A stretch of 64,000 bases of DNA from Devosia aurantiaca (GTDB lineage Bacteria > Pseudomonadota > Alphaproteobacteria > Rhizobiales > Devosiaceae), in contig NZ_JAALFG010000001.1 of the NCBI RefSeq assembly GCF_011058215.1, positions 67,001 to 131,000 on the forward strand, read 5' to 3'. The position numbers and the translations under genes are program-made. The notes beneath the pieces are model-generated. The model ran no database searches and was not told the DNA's origin. It worked only from the letters and a program-made list of their open reading frames with translations. Of this stretch, positions 27,205 to 36,620 are shown in pieces. How positions within the stretch are numbered: position 1 is the stretch's first letter; each line of letters begins with the position of its first letter.

Positions 27205-27621
27205 TCAGGTGCGGCCGAGATATCCGGCCAGGTGGCTCATGTCGTAACCCGCCTCGGCCGCCTGTGAGATAATCTCCTCGGCCGGCGCCTCGCCCGCCTG
27301 GCTCAGCGCCCAGAGCGTCGTCGACCGCGTGCCGGAGCGGCAGTAGCAAAAGACCGGACCGTTGCTCCCCTCGAGAACGGCCTTGGTATTGGCGACGAGT
27401 TCGGGATTGACCCCTTCGCGCCCAAGCGGAATGGCATGGTAGGCGAGCCCGGCAGCCTTGGCGGCTGCTTCGATTTCGGCGCCTTCCGGCTGGTCGGGCG
27501 ATTCCCCGTCCGGCCGATTGTTGACGATGGCGACAAAGCCGAGGTCTTTAAGCGTCGCCACATCTTCGGGCTGGATCTGTCCAGAAACGCTGACATGGTC
27601 GTTTATTCGCTTCAAGTCCAA
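27205..27621 (-). CDS. TIGR01244-family rhodanese/phosphatase-like protein
   Basis: 138-residue protein of the TIGR01244 / DUF442 family, the domain fused to BLH persulfide dioxygenase in some bacteria. The active-site loop CYCRSGTRS holds the catalytic cysteine in a CX4R rhodanese-like arrangement. The N-terminal VSGQIQPEDVATLKDLGF matches the family. The start is TTG 27621, with GGGGAG seven bases upstream, and no better ATG exists. It could act in sulfide or persulfide handling, but is a stand-alone domain here. It lies between pyc and an osmoprotectant-type binding protein, both on the same strand. Confidence 0.85.
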   Translation of the reverse strand: MDLKRINDHVSVSGQIQPEDVATLKDLGFVAIVNNRPDGESPDQPEGAEIEAAAKAAGLAYHAIPLGREGVNPELVANTKAVLEGSNGPVFCYCRSGTRSTTLWALSQAGEAPAEEIISQAAEAGYDMSHLAGYLGRT

Positions 27622-27728
27622 GGCACTGCTCCCCAGCCGCTGACTACCGTGCCGTTATAGCCGCGAGGTTCCGTCCGACGCAACTGCGTGCCGCACAGAC
27701 CTCCTATCGGCTCACCGAACGCCGGCAA

Positions 27729-28760
27729 TTACGGCACCGCGCCGAGCCACCCACCCCAAAGGTCGCGCCGTTCGGCAACGAAACGGTCGGCCACCGCCTC
27801 GGGCGTCGCCCCTTCCGCCGTCAGCTGGGCCAACAGCGTGTTCATCTCTTCAAGCGTGATCGAGCTGCGCTGGAAATAGCTGGCGATGGTAGGCGTCGTG
27901 GTGAACACCCGCTCCGCGACGGCAATGATCACGCTGTCCTGCGGAAAAGCCGAAGGCACCGGGCTGGCGCAATCGCGGGTGCCGAGGCACTGCGCGGCAT
28001 CTTCGCTGTACTCGCCCATGTCGAGCCCGATGAAATCGAGCTGCGCCAGAACGGCATTTGGCTGCCAGTAATAGAAAAGGAAAGGCTCGCGCCGGTTGAC
28101 GGCTTCGGCGATCAGCCGGTCCATTTCCAGCCGATTGGCCGGCTCGACGATTTCGACGAGGTTGGAAATGGCATGCGCCGTGATGAGATTGCGGTTGATC
28201 ACCGAACAGGCCCAATCGATCGGGCAGGAGATAAAGCGCAGCTTCTGCCCCTCGGTCTCGAGCGTCGGCAAAAAGGTTGCGAGCGTTGCCGCCGTCGGCA
28301 CTTCTGAGAGACCTTGGTTCATATAGGCCGGAATGAACCAGCCTTCGAAATCGGGCTCGGTGAAGGTTGGGGCAGCGCTGCGCACCATTTGCGCATCCAT
28401 GGCGCCATTCCACACATCGGCGATGCGGTTGACCCAAAGCTCGGGCGCAACGGAAGGCTGGCCGGTCGATCCCATGGACGACGCCGTCGCGGCGAGATCG
28501 CCCGGCACCACCCGTACCTCGCAGCCGAATTCGTTCCGCAGGATCCGCGCATGGATCTCGGCGAGCAGCGTCGCCGAAGGCCAGCTCATGCTGGCAATGG
28601 TGAGAGGCTGGTTGCCGCAAAGCGCGTCCGGCGCCCGTGTTGCGATCTGGCCTTGAGCCGCCGCGTCCTGCGCCTGGTCGAGCACCTCGACTTGCGCAAC
28701 GGCCGGCGCCGCCATCAAGACCAGGGCAAGAAGCGATGCGAGGAAACGCTTTGACGGCAT
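27729..28760 (-). CDS. Glycine betaine/choline-type ABC transporter substrate-binding protein
   Basis: 343-residue periplasmic binding protein of the ProX/OpuAC family (PF04069). A Sec signal peptide (FLASLLALVLMAAPAVAQ) precedes a mature domain with the SMSWPSATLLAEIHARIL N-terminus usual for the family and the EPFLFYYWQPNAV segment that helps build the quaternary-ammonium site. Extra cysteine pairs occur (LCGNQ, FGCEV, SCPIDWACS, QCLGTRDC). The start ATG 28760 has AAGGAG six bases upstream; the ATG at 28766 is too close to it. No permease or ATPase gene is nearby, so it is an orphan binding protein here. Confidence 0.87.
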   Translation of the reverse strand: MPSKRFLASLLALVLMAAPAVAQVEVLDQAQDAAAQGQIATRAPDALCGNQPLTIASMSWPSATLLAEIHARILRNEFGCEVRVVPGDLAATASSMGSTGQPSVAPELWVNRIADVWNGAMDAQMVRSAAPTFTEPDFEGWFIPAYMNQGLSEVPTAATLATFLPTLETEGQKLRFISCPIDWACSVINRNLITAHAISNLVEIVEPANRLEMDRLIAEAVNRREPFLFYYWQPNAVLAQLDFIGLDMGEYSEDAAQCLGTRDCASPVPSAFPQDSVIIAVAERVFTTTPTIASYFQRSSITLEEMNTLLAQLTAEGATPEAVADRFVAERRDLWGGWLGAVP

Positions 28761-28982
28761 GTGCATCTCCTTATTCTTTGCCCGGCAGTTTATGCGGAAT
28801 GCCGTGCTGTTAAGCAACTGCGGCGGCAGTCGGATTTGGCGCGGAAACCCCGGTGACAAGCGCGCCATGATTGTGCAAAGTCCCCACCAGCGGGGCGTCT
28901 GATACGCCCCCGATCCTGTTGCGCGCAGCGAGAAGAAGCCAAAAAGGCTTAACCAGCGCGCAACCGAACCAGAGGGACGTCC

Positions 28983-30178
28983 ATGTTCAAGAATACTCTG
29001 ACCCTTGCGGTCGCTGCCTCCGCCCTGCTCGCCGCCGCACCGGCCATGGCGCAGGATACCGGGGCCACCATCGGCTTCATCGGCGGCTTCACCGGCCCGA
29101 TCGAATCCCTCACCCCGCCAATCTTTGCCGGCGCCGAACTCGTGGTCAGCCAGGTCAACGAACAGGGCGGCATCCTCGGTGGCGACCTGACCCTGGTGTC
29201 CGCTGACGGCGCTTGCGACGCAACCGCAGCCGCCGCCGCTGCCGACCGCGTCATCAATACCGACAACGTCGTAGCCGTCGTCGGCGCCCTCTGCACCGGC
29301 GAAACCATCGGCGCCTTCAACGGCTCGGGTCTCTCGGGCAATGTCGTTTTCGTTTCCCCCGCCTCGTCCGCTCCGGCCCTGACTACGCTTGAAGACAACG
29401 ACCTCGTCTACCGCACTACCCCCTCCGACGCGCTCCAGGGCGTCAAGATGGCGGATCTTCTGATCGCCAAGGGCATCAACGACATCGCCATCACCTACGT
29501 GAACAACGACTACGGCAAAGGCTTTGCCGATGCCCTCTCGGCTGCCTTTACCGCTGCCGGCGGCACCGTGGCAGCCAATGTCGCCCACGAAGAAGGCAAG
29601 GCCGACTACCGCGCCGAACTGGGCAACCTCGTTGCTTCCCAGAACCTCGTCGTCCTCGCGTATGCCAATGCTTCAGGCAACACCATCCTGCGCCAGGCTG
29701 TCGAGAGCGGCAACTTCACCACCTATGTCGGCGGTGACGGCATGGTCGGCGACGACCTTCTTTCCGGCATCGACGCTGCGGCCGTCGAAGGCCTGATCGC
29801 CACCCGCGCCGGTGCCCCCACCGGTGAATCGGTCGACCTCTACAACGCCTTCACCGCCGAAGGCTTTACCGCCAACGCAACCTATGCCCCCAGGCCTATG
29901 ACGCGGCCTTCCTCCTGGCCCTCGCCATCGAAAAAAACGGCTCGACCGACCGCGAAGGCCTCTCGGCCGCGCTGCGCGACGTCGCGTCCGCTCCGGGCGA
30001 AACCATCCGCCCCGGCGAATGGGCCAAGGCCAAGGAACTGATCGCAGCTGGTACCGACATCAACTATGAAGGCGCTGGCGGCTCGCTCGACTTCGACGAA
30101 GCCGGCGACGTTGACGGCATCATCGTCGAACTCGCCGTCGAAGGCGGCGCCTTCGTCGAAAAGGGCCTGATCGAATAG
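28983..30178 (+). CDS. livK: Branched-chain amino acid ABC transporter substrate-binding protein (frameshifted)
   Basis: Type I periplasmic binding protein of the LIV family. The signal peptide is FKNTLTLAVAASALLAAAPAMAQ. The mature domain shows GFIGGFTGPIESL, ELVVSQVNEQGGILGG and a Ser/Thr-lined VSPASSAPALTT ligand loop. The frame breaks at the C5 run 29887-29891; one more C restores ATYAPQAYDAAFLLALAIEKNG and an end at 30178, giving 398 residues. It is upstream of an SDR and an HD-GYP gene; the membrane and ATPase parts of a LIV transporter lie 2-6 kb away on the opposite strand and probably use this protein. Confidence 0.92.
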
Positions 30179-30201
30179 TCTGATCTGCTCACCCAATCAT
30201 G

Positions 30202-30234
30202 AAGGCCCGGGAGCAATCCCGGGCCTTTTGTTTC
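30202..30234 (+). terminator. Rho-independent terminator of livK
   Basis: AAGGCCCGGGAGCAATCCCGGGCC stem followed by TTTTGTTT, about 25 bases after the restored livK stop. Nearly identical to the terminator at 23.6 kb. Confidence 0.9.
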
Positions 30235-30279
30235 TGAACCATAGGCACAGGCTGTCGTTTGGCTGAAAAGGAGCCCGCC

Positions 30280-31221
30280 ATGCCGATCACCTCGCCAGCC
30301 GAAATCCCCAATCTTTCCGGCAAGCTCGCCGCCGTAACCGGCGCGACCGGTGGGCTTGGCATCGAGGCGGCGCGCATGCTGTCCGGGGCAGGCGCCCACG
30401 TCGTGCTCATCGGCCGCAATGCCGACAAGGGCGCCGAGGCGATCCGCACCATTGCGGCGACGAACCCAAAGGGCACCGTTGCCTTCGAACAGATCGACCT
30501 TGCGGATCTCGCCGATGTTGCGGCGGGCGCGGCACGGCTCAGCGCCGAATACGATCACCTCGATATCCTCATCAACAATGCCGGCGTCATGGCGCCGCGC
30601 GAGCGCAAGACCACCAAGGACGGTTTCGAGCTTCAGTTCGGCACCAACCATCTAGCTCACTTCGCCCTCACGGGACGCCTCCTGCCGCTGTTGCAAAAGT
30701 CCGGCAATGCCCGGGTCGTATCAGTCGCTAGCCTTGCCGCCATGTTCGGCAAGATTGACTTCGACGATCTGGAAGCCCAACGCGGCTATGATGCCATGCG
30801 TGTTTATGGCCAGTCCAAGCTGGCCAATCTCCTGTTCACCGAAGAGCTGGGTCGCCGCAGCCTGCGCAACGATTGGAACATCACCGCAGTCGCCGCTCAC
30901 CCCGGCCTAGCGCGGACCGACCTCGTCGCCAACGGCCCCGGCGAAGGCGGTATTGCCGGCGTCTTCGGCATGTTGCTCAACCCCATCTTCTCGCACTCCG
31001 CCGCCGAAGGCGCCCTGCCCCTGATCGTTGCGGCAACCGACCCCAATGTCAGCAATGGCGACTATTGGGGCCCAAAGGACTGGATGGGATTGAAGGGCAA
31101 GCCTGCCAAGGCCAAACCGCCCAAGGCAGCCGCCGACGCCGATGTCGCAAGGCGTCTATGGGAAAAATCTGAGCATTTGACCAAGGTCAGCTACCCGGAA
31201 TCCTCCGGCGACCTTACCTGA
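30280..31221 (+). CDS. Short-chain dehydrogenase/reductase (retinol dehydrogenase-like)
   Basis: 313-residue classical to extended SDR. The cofactor motif is TGATGGLG, the structural NNAGV motif is present, and the active site is the YGQSKLAN motif with Tyr and Lys. The basic residue after the glycine-rich strand (LIGRN) suggests NADP(H). The C-terminus resembles the retinol dehydrogenase/WW-oxidoreductase-like bacterial SDRs; the natural substrate is unknown. The start ATG 30280 has AAAAGGAG six bases upstream. It stands alone between the livK terminator and the HD-GYP gene. Confidence 0.88.
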   Translation: MPITSPAEIPNLSGKLAAVTGATGGLGIEAARMLSGAGAHVVLIGRNADKGAEAIRTIAATNPKGTVAFEQIDLADLADVAAGAARLSAEYDHLDILINNAGVMAPRERKTTKDGFELQFGTNHLAHFALTGRLLPLLQKSGNARVVSVASLAAMFGKIDFDDLEAQRGYDAMRVYGQSKLANLLFTEELGRRSLRNDWNITAVAAHPGLARTDLVANGPGEGGIAGVFGMLLNPIFSHSAAEGALPLIVAATDPNVSNGDYWGPKDWMGLKGKPAKAKPPKAAADADVARRLWEKSEHLTKVSYPESSGDLT

Positions 31222-31299
31222 CAAAAAGCTTACGCGCCAAAATTCGCTTAGCACAGCTTTAAGTAGTTCCCGCTAGAACACTGTTTGCGGGAGGCGAAT

Positions 31300-32361
31300 G
31301 TGCGCGACATCCAAGATCGTGGACTGCTCTATATTACCGAGAACACAAGTTCCTTCGAATACAAGGCCTATGGACGAGCCCTCGGCATCGAGCCGCTGGG
31401 CATAAGGGAGTTCAACACCGAGCACCTCAAGCTCGACCCGAACCTGATCTTTGACGTCGACCTCCGAAGCAACACCACCATGCACAAGCTCAAGACCATG
31501 CTGAACCGGCGTGGCACGGGCTGCCGCATCTTTTTGGTCGACACCTCAGCCCGCACCGGCATGGCCGGCGCCCGCATCCTCGATGCCGATCATGTCCTGC
31601 CGCCCCGCAGCGGCGCCGACGTCATCCATGCGGCTTTGCGCGAATTCCATGGCATGGTGGTCAAGCCTGAGATAACCCGCTCGGTCGATACGGGTATTGC
31701 CGCGCTCGACGGCGGTTTCCGCAGCCTCCTGCGCGACGAAATCTTCGACACGGCGGGGATGGAAAATGCCAGCAGCCAGATCATCGACGCCATCGACAGC
31801 GCCGGCGTCGACGACTGGATGGCCACTGTCCGCGGCTACCATGTCGGCACCTTCCAGCATTGCATGCTGGTCACCGCCACCGCGTCGAGCTTTGCCCGCC
31901 AGCTGGGCATGCGCCGCAGCGACGTGATCAAGGTCACCGCCGCCGCCCTTGTGCACGACATCGGCAAGTCCGCCATTCCCATCGAGATCCTCGACAAGAA
32001 CGGACCGCTCACCCCCGCCGAAACGCAGACCATGCGCCATCACCCGGCGATCGGGCATGACTACCTGGCGCGCAAGAGCCGCATCGCTGCGGACGCCCTG
32101 CGCAGTGTCCGCTCGCACCATGAATTCCTGGACGGCAGCGGCTATCCCGACGGGCTGAGCGGCACCGAGATCGACGACATCACCCGCATCATCACCATCA
32201 GCGACATCTATGCCGCGCTGGTCGAGCGGCGAGCCTATAAGCCGCCCAAGAGCCCGGACGAAGCCTATGCCGTGCTCGAGGGCCTAGCTGCCAAGGGCAA
32301 GCTCGAACTCGCGCTCGTGCGTGCCTTCGGCAAGGTCTCAATCCACAAAAAGGCGGCCTAG
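31300..32361 (+). CDS. HD-GYP domain cyclic-di-GMP phosphodiesterase
   Basis: 353-residue cytosolic protein. A 135-residue N-terminal part of unknown type, perhaps a degenerate receiver or DUF3391-like domain, is followed by an HD-GYP domain: AALVHDIGKSAIP with the HD pair, HHPAIGHDYL, and HHEFLDGSGYPDG with the GYP signature, all metal ligands present. Such enzymes open c-di-GMP to pGpG or GMP and favour motility. The start is GTG 31300, preceded by GCGGGAGG at a normal distance. Its stop overlaps that of livM, which converges. The adjacent chemotaxis island makes a link to motility plausible. Confidence 0.9.
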   Translation: MRDIQDRGLLYITENTSSFEYKAYGRALGIEPLGIREFNTEHLKLDPNLIFDVDLRSNTTMHKLKTMLNRRGTGCRIFLVDTSARTGMAGARILDADHVLPPRSGADVIHAALREFHGMVVKPEITRSVDTGIAALDGGFRSLLRDEIFDTAGMENASSQIIDAIDSAGVDDWMATVRGYHVGTFQHCMLVTATASSFARQLGMRRSDVIKVTAAALVHDIGKSAIPIEILDKNGPLTPAETQTMRHHPAIGHDYLARKSRIAADALRSVRSHHEFLDGSGYPDGLSGTEIDDITRIITISDIYAALVERRAYKPPKSPDEAYAVLEGLAAKGKLELALVRAFGKVSIHKKAA

Positions 32362-33643
32362 CCGCGCTTGACGACCTCGGGGATCAACCCCTTGGGCGCA
32401 AAGCGCAGCGCGATGGTGATCACAAGGCCAAGCACGAAGACGCGCATCTGCGCCGATCGCGCTTCGATCTCGGGGATGGCGCCCCAGCCCACATTGCTCG
32501 ACCACATCGAGACGAACTCGAACACGGCCTTGCTCAGCGGCTCCGAGATCACCCAAATCAGCCAGATCAGCACGGCCCCGAAGAGCGCGCCCCAGTTGTT
32601 GCCCGCGCCGCCGACGATCACCATGACCCAGATCAGGAAGGTGTGGTTGATCGGCTGGTAGCTCGATGGATCAAAGATCTGCACGAAGCTTACGAGCATC
32701 GCGCCGCCGATCCCCATTAGCACCGAGCCGAAAATGAAGATCTCGAGCTGGCGCGCCTTGACGTTCTTGCCCATGGACGAGGAGGCAATGTGGTTGTCGC
32801 GGATCGAGCGCATCATGCGGCCCCAGGGCCCGGCATAGGCGCGTGAGATCAGCCACAGCACGATGCCGAGCACCACCAGCGCCAGCACGAGGAACCCACC
32901 ACGCGCCGCGACCAGGGCACTGAGATTATCCATGCCGCCGGCCTGGAAACTCTGCGGCAAGGGCGTTGGCCACGGGATCGGCGACACGGTCAGCGTACCG
33001 CGCGTCAGCCAATCCATGTTCTTGATCAGCGCCCGGATGATTTCGGAAATGCCGATCGTTGCGATAGCGAGATAATCGGTGCGCAGACCCAGCGAGATCT
33101 TGCCCACGATATAGGCGATGCCCGCCGCGAGCAGCCCGCCAAACAGCCAGCCCAGCACCGGATGGCCGCCCAGCCCGCCGACCCAGCCGCCACCGACTGC
33201 GGATTCGATATAGGCCGCAGCCGGATCGAGCTGGCTGCGATAAAGCACATAGGCAACGAACCAGGCAAAGACGGTGAGCACAGTCTTCCAGCGCCCGGTA
33301 ATGCCGATCCGATCAGCCTTGCGCGCGCCATAAACGATCGCCGCGCCGGCTGCAAAGGCCAGCAGGGCGCGCCCCAGCATGGCCGGACCGTCCGACCCCA
33401 GAACACCGGATTGACCGGCGCCGAGATAAAGGTGACCGCCGCGCCGCCCACCATCAGAAAGCCCATGATGCCGAAGTTGAAAAGCCCGCCATAGCCCCAC
33501 TGGATGTTGAGGCCCAGCGCGATCAGCGCGTAGGCCGCCGCTTCCACGAGGCGCGAGCTAGTAAAGGGCGCGCCCATGACCCAGCCGATCAGGAGGATCA
33601 GGACGAACAGGCCGGCAAACAGCGAAAGGGAACGCTGGATCAT
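32358..33643 (-). CDS. livM: LIV ABC transporter permease LivM (frameshifted)
   Basis: Inner-membrane permease of a branched-chain amino acid transporter with about ten helices. The N-terminus LFVLILLIGWVMGAPF and the GLNIQWGYGGLFNFGIMGFL stretch are typical of LivM; later segments include GGAGNNWGALFGAVLIWLIW. The frame breaks at the G4 run (C4 on the plus strand, 33396-33399); one more base links NPVFWG to SDGPAMLGRALLAF. The corrected length is 428 residues. The start overlaps the livH stop by four bases (ATGA). It is the last gene of the livGFHM operon. Confidence 0.91.
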
Positions 33644-34644
33644 GACGAGGCTCCCTTGAAGATCCCGGTGGGCCGTACCAGCAGCACGACGACGAGGATC
33701 ACGAAGGCGACGGTGAGTTTATATTCGGTCGGCACCAGCGCCAGCGTCGCGGGCAGCTGCAGCCAATCGGGCAGGACGCCGTTCAGCGGCCGCAACACCA
33801 TGGTCCAGTTGAACACGGCAAGCGACTCGGCAAAGCCGATGAGCAGGCCGCCCGCAATGGCACCATAGGCCTGGCCCAGGCCACCGACGATGGCAGCGGC
33901 AAAGATCGGGATGATGATGTTGAACGCCAGGTCCGGCTTCAGCGTCACGTCCAGCGCCAGCATCGTGCCGGCCATGCAGGCCAGCGCTCCGGCCACGATC
34001 CAGGTTACCCGCACCACCAGCGCTGTGTTGATGCCCGAAACCTGCGCCAGGTCGGCATTGTCCGCCATGGCGCGCATTGCCTTGCCCAGCCGCGAGCGGG
34101 TGAGAAAGAAGTGCAGCGCCAGGACCGAAACGAAGGTCACGACGATCATGAACACCTGCGGCTCGGTGATCACCAGCGGGCGCGTCGAGCCGAGCGCCGA
34201 AAGGTCGATGCGGAACACATCCTTGGTTTCGGTCTCGAAGAACGAATATGACCCAGCGCCGAAGAACAGGCGAATAAGCCCCTGCACCATCAGCGTCACG
34301 CCGATCGAGGCGATTAGCAGGGTCACCGGCTTGGCCCCGCGCTTGCGCAGCGGCGCATAAAAGCCCTTGTCGATGCCGAGCGACAGAATGGCGGTGATGA
34401 CCATGGCGATCGGCAACACGACGAAGCCCGTCGGAATCGGTGTCGTAATGCCCCAGGCCGCAAAGGCGGAGGCCAGGAGGAAGGCGATGAACGCGCCGCC
34501 GGTCATGAGCTCGGAATGGGCGAAATGCGCAAAGCGCAAAATGCCGAAGATCAGCGTGATGCCCACCGCACCCAGCGCATAGATGCAGCCGAGCACGAGG
34601 CCGGAAATGATCACCTGGTTGGTGAAGAAAACGAGTTCGGTCAC
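33640..34644 (-). CDS. livH: LIV ABC transporter permease LivH
   Basis: 334-residue inner-membrane permease with about eight helices. The N-terminal LGCIYALGAVGITLIFGILRFAHF block is characteristic of LivH, and the AMADNADLAQVSGINT segment is the cytoplasmic loop that contacts the ATPase. It is intact, with the start five bases after the livF stop and the stop overlapping livM. Substrates should be branched-chain amino acids or related compounds; the same transporter family also carries urea and short amides, so the ligand is not proven. Confidence 0.94.
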   Translation of the reverse strand: MTELVFFTNQVIISGLVLGCIYALGAVGITLIFGILRFAHFAHSELMTGGAFIAFLLASAFAAWGITTPIPTGFVVLPIAMVITAILSLGIDKGFYAPLRKRGAKPVTLLIASIGVTLMVQGLIRLFFGAGSYSFFETETKDVFRIDLSALGSTRPLVITEPQVFMIVVTFVSVLALHFFLTRSRLGKAMRAMADNADLAQVSGINTALVVRVTWIVAGALACMAGTMLALDVTLKPDLAFNIIIPIFAAAIVGGLGQAYGAIAGGLLIGFAESLAVFNWTMVLRPLNGVLPDWLQLPATLALVPTEYKLTVAFVILVVVLLVRPTGIFKGASS

Positions 34645-34649
34645 TTCGA

Positions 34650-35354
34650 TCAGCCCCCGAGGAAACTTTTGGCGACTTCGGGATCGGCGATGAGCTCTTG
34701 GCCGGTGCCGGTGAAGCGGTTCTGGCCGCCCGCGAGCACGAAGCCCTTGCTGGCAAAAGCCAGCGCCTGGCGGGCATTCTGCTCTACCATCAGGATGCCG
34801 ACGCCTTCCTTGTTGACGCGCTGGATGGTCTCGAAGATTTCGATCACATAGCGCGGCGAAAGCCCAGCCGAGGGCTCGTCCAGCATCAAGAGGCTCGGCT
34901 TGCTCATCAGCGCCCGGCCCATCGCCACCATCTGCCGCTGGCCGCCCGAAAGCTCGCCCGCCGGCTGCCGCCGCTTTTCCGCAAGCACCGGGAACATTCC
35001 ATAAACCCAGTTCATGGTCTGTCGAAAATCGTCGCGCCGGGTGAAGGCGCCCATTTCGAGGTTCTCCTCGACGCTCATTGAGGTAAAGACGTTCTTTTCC
35101 TGCGGCACGAAGCTCAGCCCCTTGGACACGAGCTTGTCGGGCAGCGAATTGGCAATATTCTCGCCACCGAAATCGATCGTGCCGCCGGTGACCTTGAGCA
35201 GGCCGAAAATGGCCTTGAGCGTCGTCGACTTGCCGGCGCCGTTCGGCCCGACGATGACGCCGATATCAGTCTTTTCGATAGCGATATTGACGCCATTGAG
35301 GATCGGCGCGCCGCCGTACCCGCCGACGACGTGCTTGAGTTCGATCAGGGCCAT
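34650..35354 (-). CDS. livF: LIV ABC transporter ATPase LivF
   Basis: 234-residue ATPase. Walker A is GPNGAGKST, the signature is LSGGQRQMV, Walker B is LLMLDEPSAGLSP, and the H-loop is MVEQN, as usual for LivF. The C-terminus ends with the PEVAKSFLGG motif of the family. It starts directly after the stop of livG (TAA ATG) and is followed after five bases by livH. Confidence 0.95.
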   Translation of the reverse strand: MALIELKHVVGGYGGAPILNGVNIAIEKTDIGVIVGPNGAGKSTTLKAIFGLLKVTGGTIDFGGENIANSLPDKLVSKGLSFVPQEKNVFTSMSVEENLEMGAFTRRDDFRQTMNWVYGMFPVLAEKRRQPAGELSGGQRQMVAMGRALMSKPSLLMLDEPSAGLSPRYVIEIFETIQRVNKEGVGILMVEQNARQALAFASKGFVLAGGQNRFTGTGQELIADPEVAKSFLGG

Positions 35355-36191
35355 TTACGCAACCTCCACCGGAGTGCCGAAATAGGCCTCGACGATCGCC
35401 GGATTGGCGCGGATTTCTGCCATCGGACCCTCGGCAATCTTTTCGCCCTGCGCCATCACGATCACCGGATCGCAGAGCCGGCCGATCAGGTCCATGTCGT
35501 GCTCGATGACGAAGAAGGTGTAGCCGAGCTCGCGGTTCATGCGCTCGATATTGCCGGCGAGGTCGTTGAGCAGGGTCTTGTTGACGCCCGCCGCGACTTC
35601 GTCGAGCAACACCACCTTGGCATCGACCATCATGGTGCGGCCAAGCTCGAGCAGCTTTTTCTGGCCGCCGGAGAGATTACCCGCCAGCTCGTCGCGCACA
35701 TGGCCGAGCTTGAGAAAATCGATGACGTCGAGCGCCTTCTTGCGCACCTCGATTTCGCGCGACTTGACGAGGCGCGGACGAAACCAAGTATCGATCAGAT
35801 GCTCGCCCGGCTGGTCGCCCGGCACCATCATCAGGTTCTCGAGCGCCGTCATCTGGCCGAATTCATGCGCGATCTGGAATGTGCGCAACATGCCCACGCG
35901 GAAGAGCTCAAACGGCTTCCAGCCGGTCACGTCCTGGCCGTCGAAGATCACCTGCCCTTCATCGGGCGTAATATTGCCGGCCACCATGTTGAACAGCGTC
36001 GACTTGCCGGCGCCATTGGGCCCGATCAGCCCGGTGATGGAGCCGCGCCGGACCGACAGCGAGCAGTTGTTGACGGCCCGAAGACCGCCAAAGCGTTTGG
36101 AGACGTTGCGAACGTCGATAACCAAGTCGGAAGACAAGTGCCTGAAAGCCCCGATTTCCTGAAGGGATGCCGCCCGGTTTAATCCCGGCAA
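35355..36191 (-). CDS. livG: LIV ABC transporter ATPase LivG
   Basis: 278-residue ATPase. Walker A is GPNGAGKST, the signature is LSGGQKKLLELGR, Walker B is VVLLDEVAAGVN and the H-loop is VIEHDMD; the characteristic LivG insert with FRPRLV lies between Q-loop and signature. Walker B ends in DEV instead of the usual DEP, which occurs in LivG relatives. The N-terminus is long; a TTG near 36139 (SSDLVIDVRNVSKRFGG) may be the true start. First gene of the livGFHM operon. Confidence 0.93.
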   Translation of the reverse strand: MPGLNRAASLQEIGAFRHLSSDLVIDVRNVSKRFGGLRAVNNCSLSVRRGSITGLIGPNGAGKSTLFNMVAGNITPDEGQVIFDGQDVTGWKPFELFRVGMLRTFQIAHEFGQMTALENLMMVPGDQPGEHLIDTWFRPRLVKSREIEVRKKALDVIDFLKLGHVRDELAGNLSGGQKKLLELGRTMMVDAKVVLLDEVAAGVNKTLLNDLAGNIERMNRELGYTFFVIEHDMDLIGRLCDPVIVMAQGEKIAEGPMAEIRANPAIVEAYFGTPVEVA

Positions 36192-36242
36192 ATTTGCGGC
36201 ATCTGTTCATAGTCAAGGCTAGTGGTCAACGTTTCCGTTCGG

Positions 36243-36605
36243 TCAAATGGCCGCAAGAACCGCGTCTGCTGTGGATTTGTTGTTGGCCAGCATGATGTCG
36301 TAGAGCGTGGCGAGCCGCGTCAGCGCCTTGACGTCGACATCATGCGGTTGCGCCGAAAGCGGATCGATGAAGAACACCAGCACATCGAGCCGCCCCTCGC
36401 AGATCATGGCGCCCAGTTGCTGGTCCCCGCCGAGCGGTCCGCTTTTCAATAAGGTCACGGCAAGGCCGGTCTCGGCCGTGACCCGCGCCCCCGTCGTGCC
36501 CGTCCCCCAAAGCTCGTGTAGCGCCAGTTGCGCCTTGTGCGTCTCGGCCCAGCGGCAGAGTTCGTCTTTGCGATCGTCATGCGCCACAAGGCCGATGCGT
36601 GCCAT
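36243..36605 (-). CDS. mgsA: Methylglyoxal synthase
   Basis: 120-residue cytosolic enzyme turning dihydroxyacetone phosphate into methylglyoxal and phosphate, a bypass of lower glycolysis used under phosphate limitation or sugar-phosphate stress. The phosphate-binding WGTGTTGA block is near residue 33, and the catalytic aspartate is in SGPLGGDQQLGA, about D61. FFIDPLSAQPHDVDV completes the active site. It starts 15 bases after the globin-coupled receptor stop and should be on the same transcript. The glyoxalase II gene gloB in this window would detoxify its product. Confidence 0.95.
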   Translation of the reverse strand: MARIGLVAHDDRKDELCRWAETHKAQLALHELWGTGTTGARVTAETGLAVTLLKSGPLGGDQQLGAMICEGRLDVLVFFIDPLSAQPHDVDVKALTRLATLYDIMLANNKSTADAVLAAI

Positions 36606-36620
36606 AAAAGCTCCCTGCGC

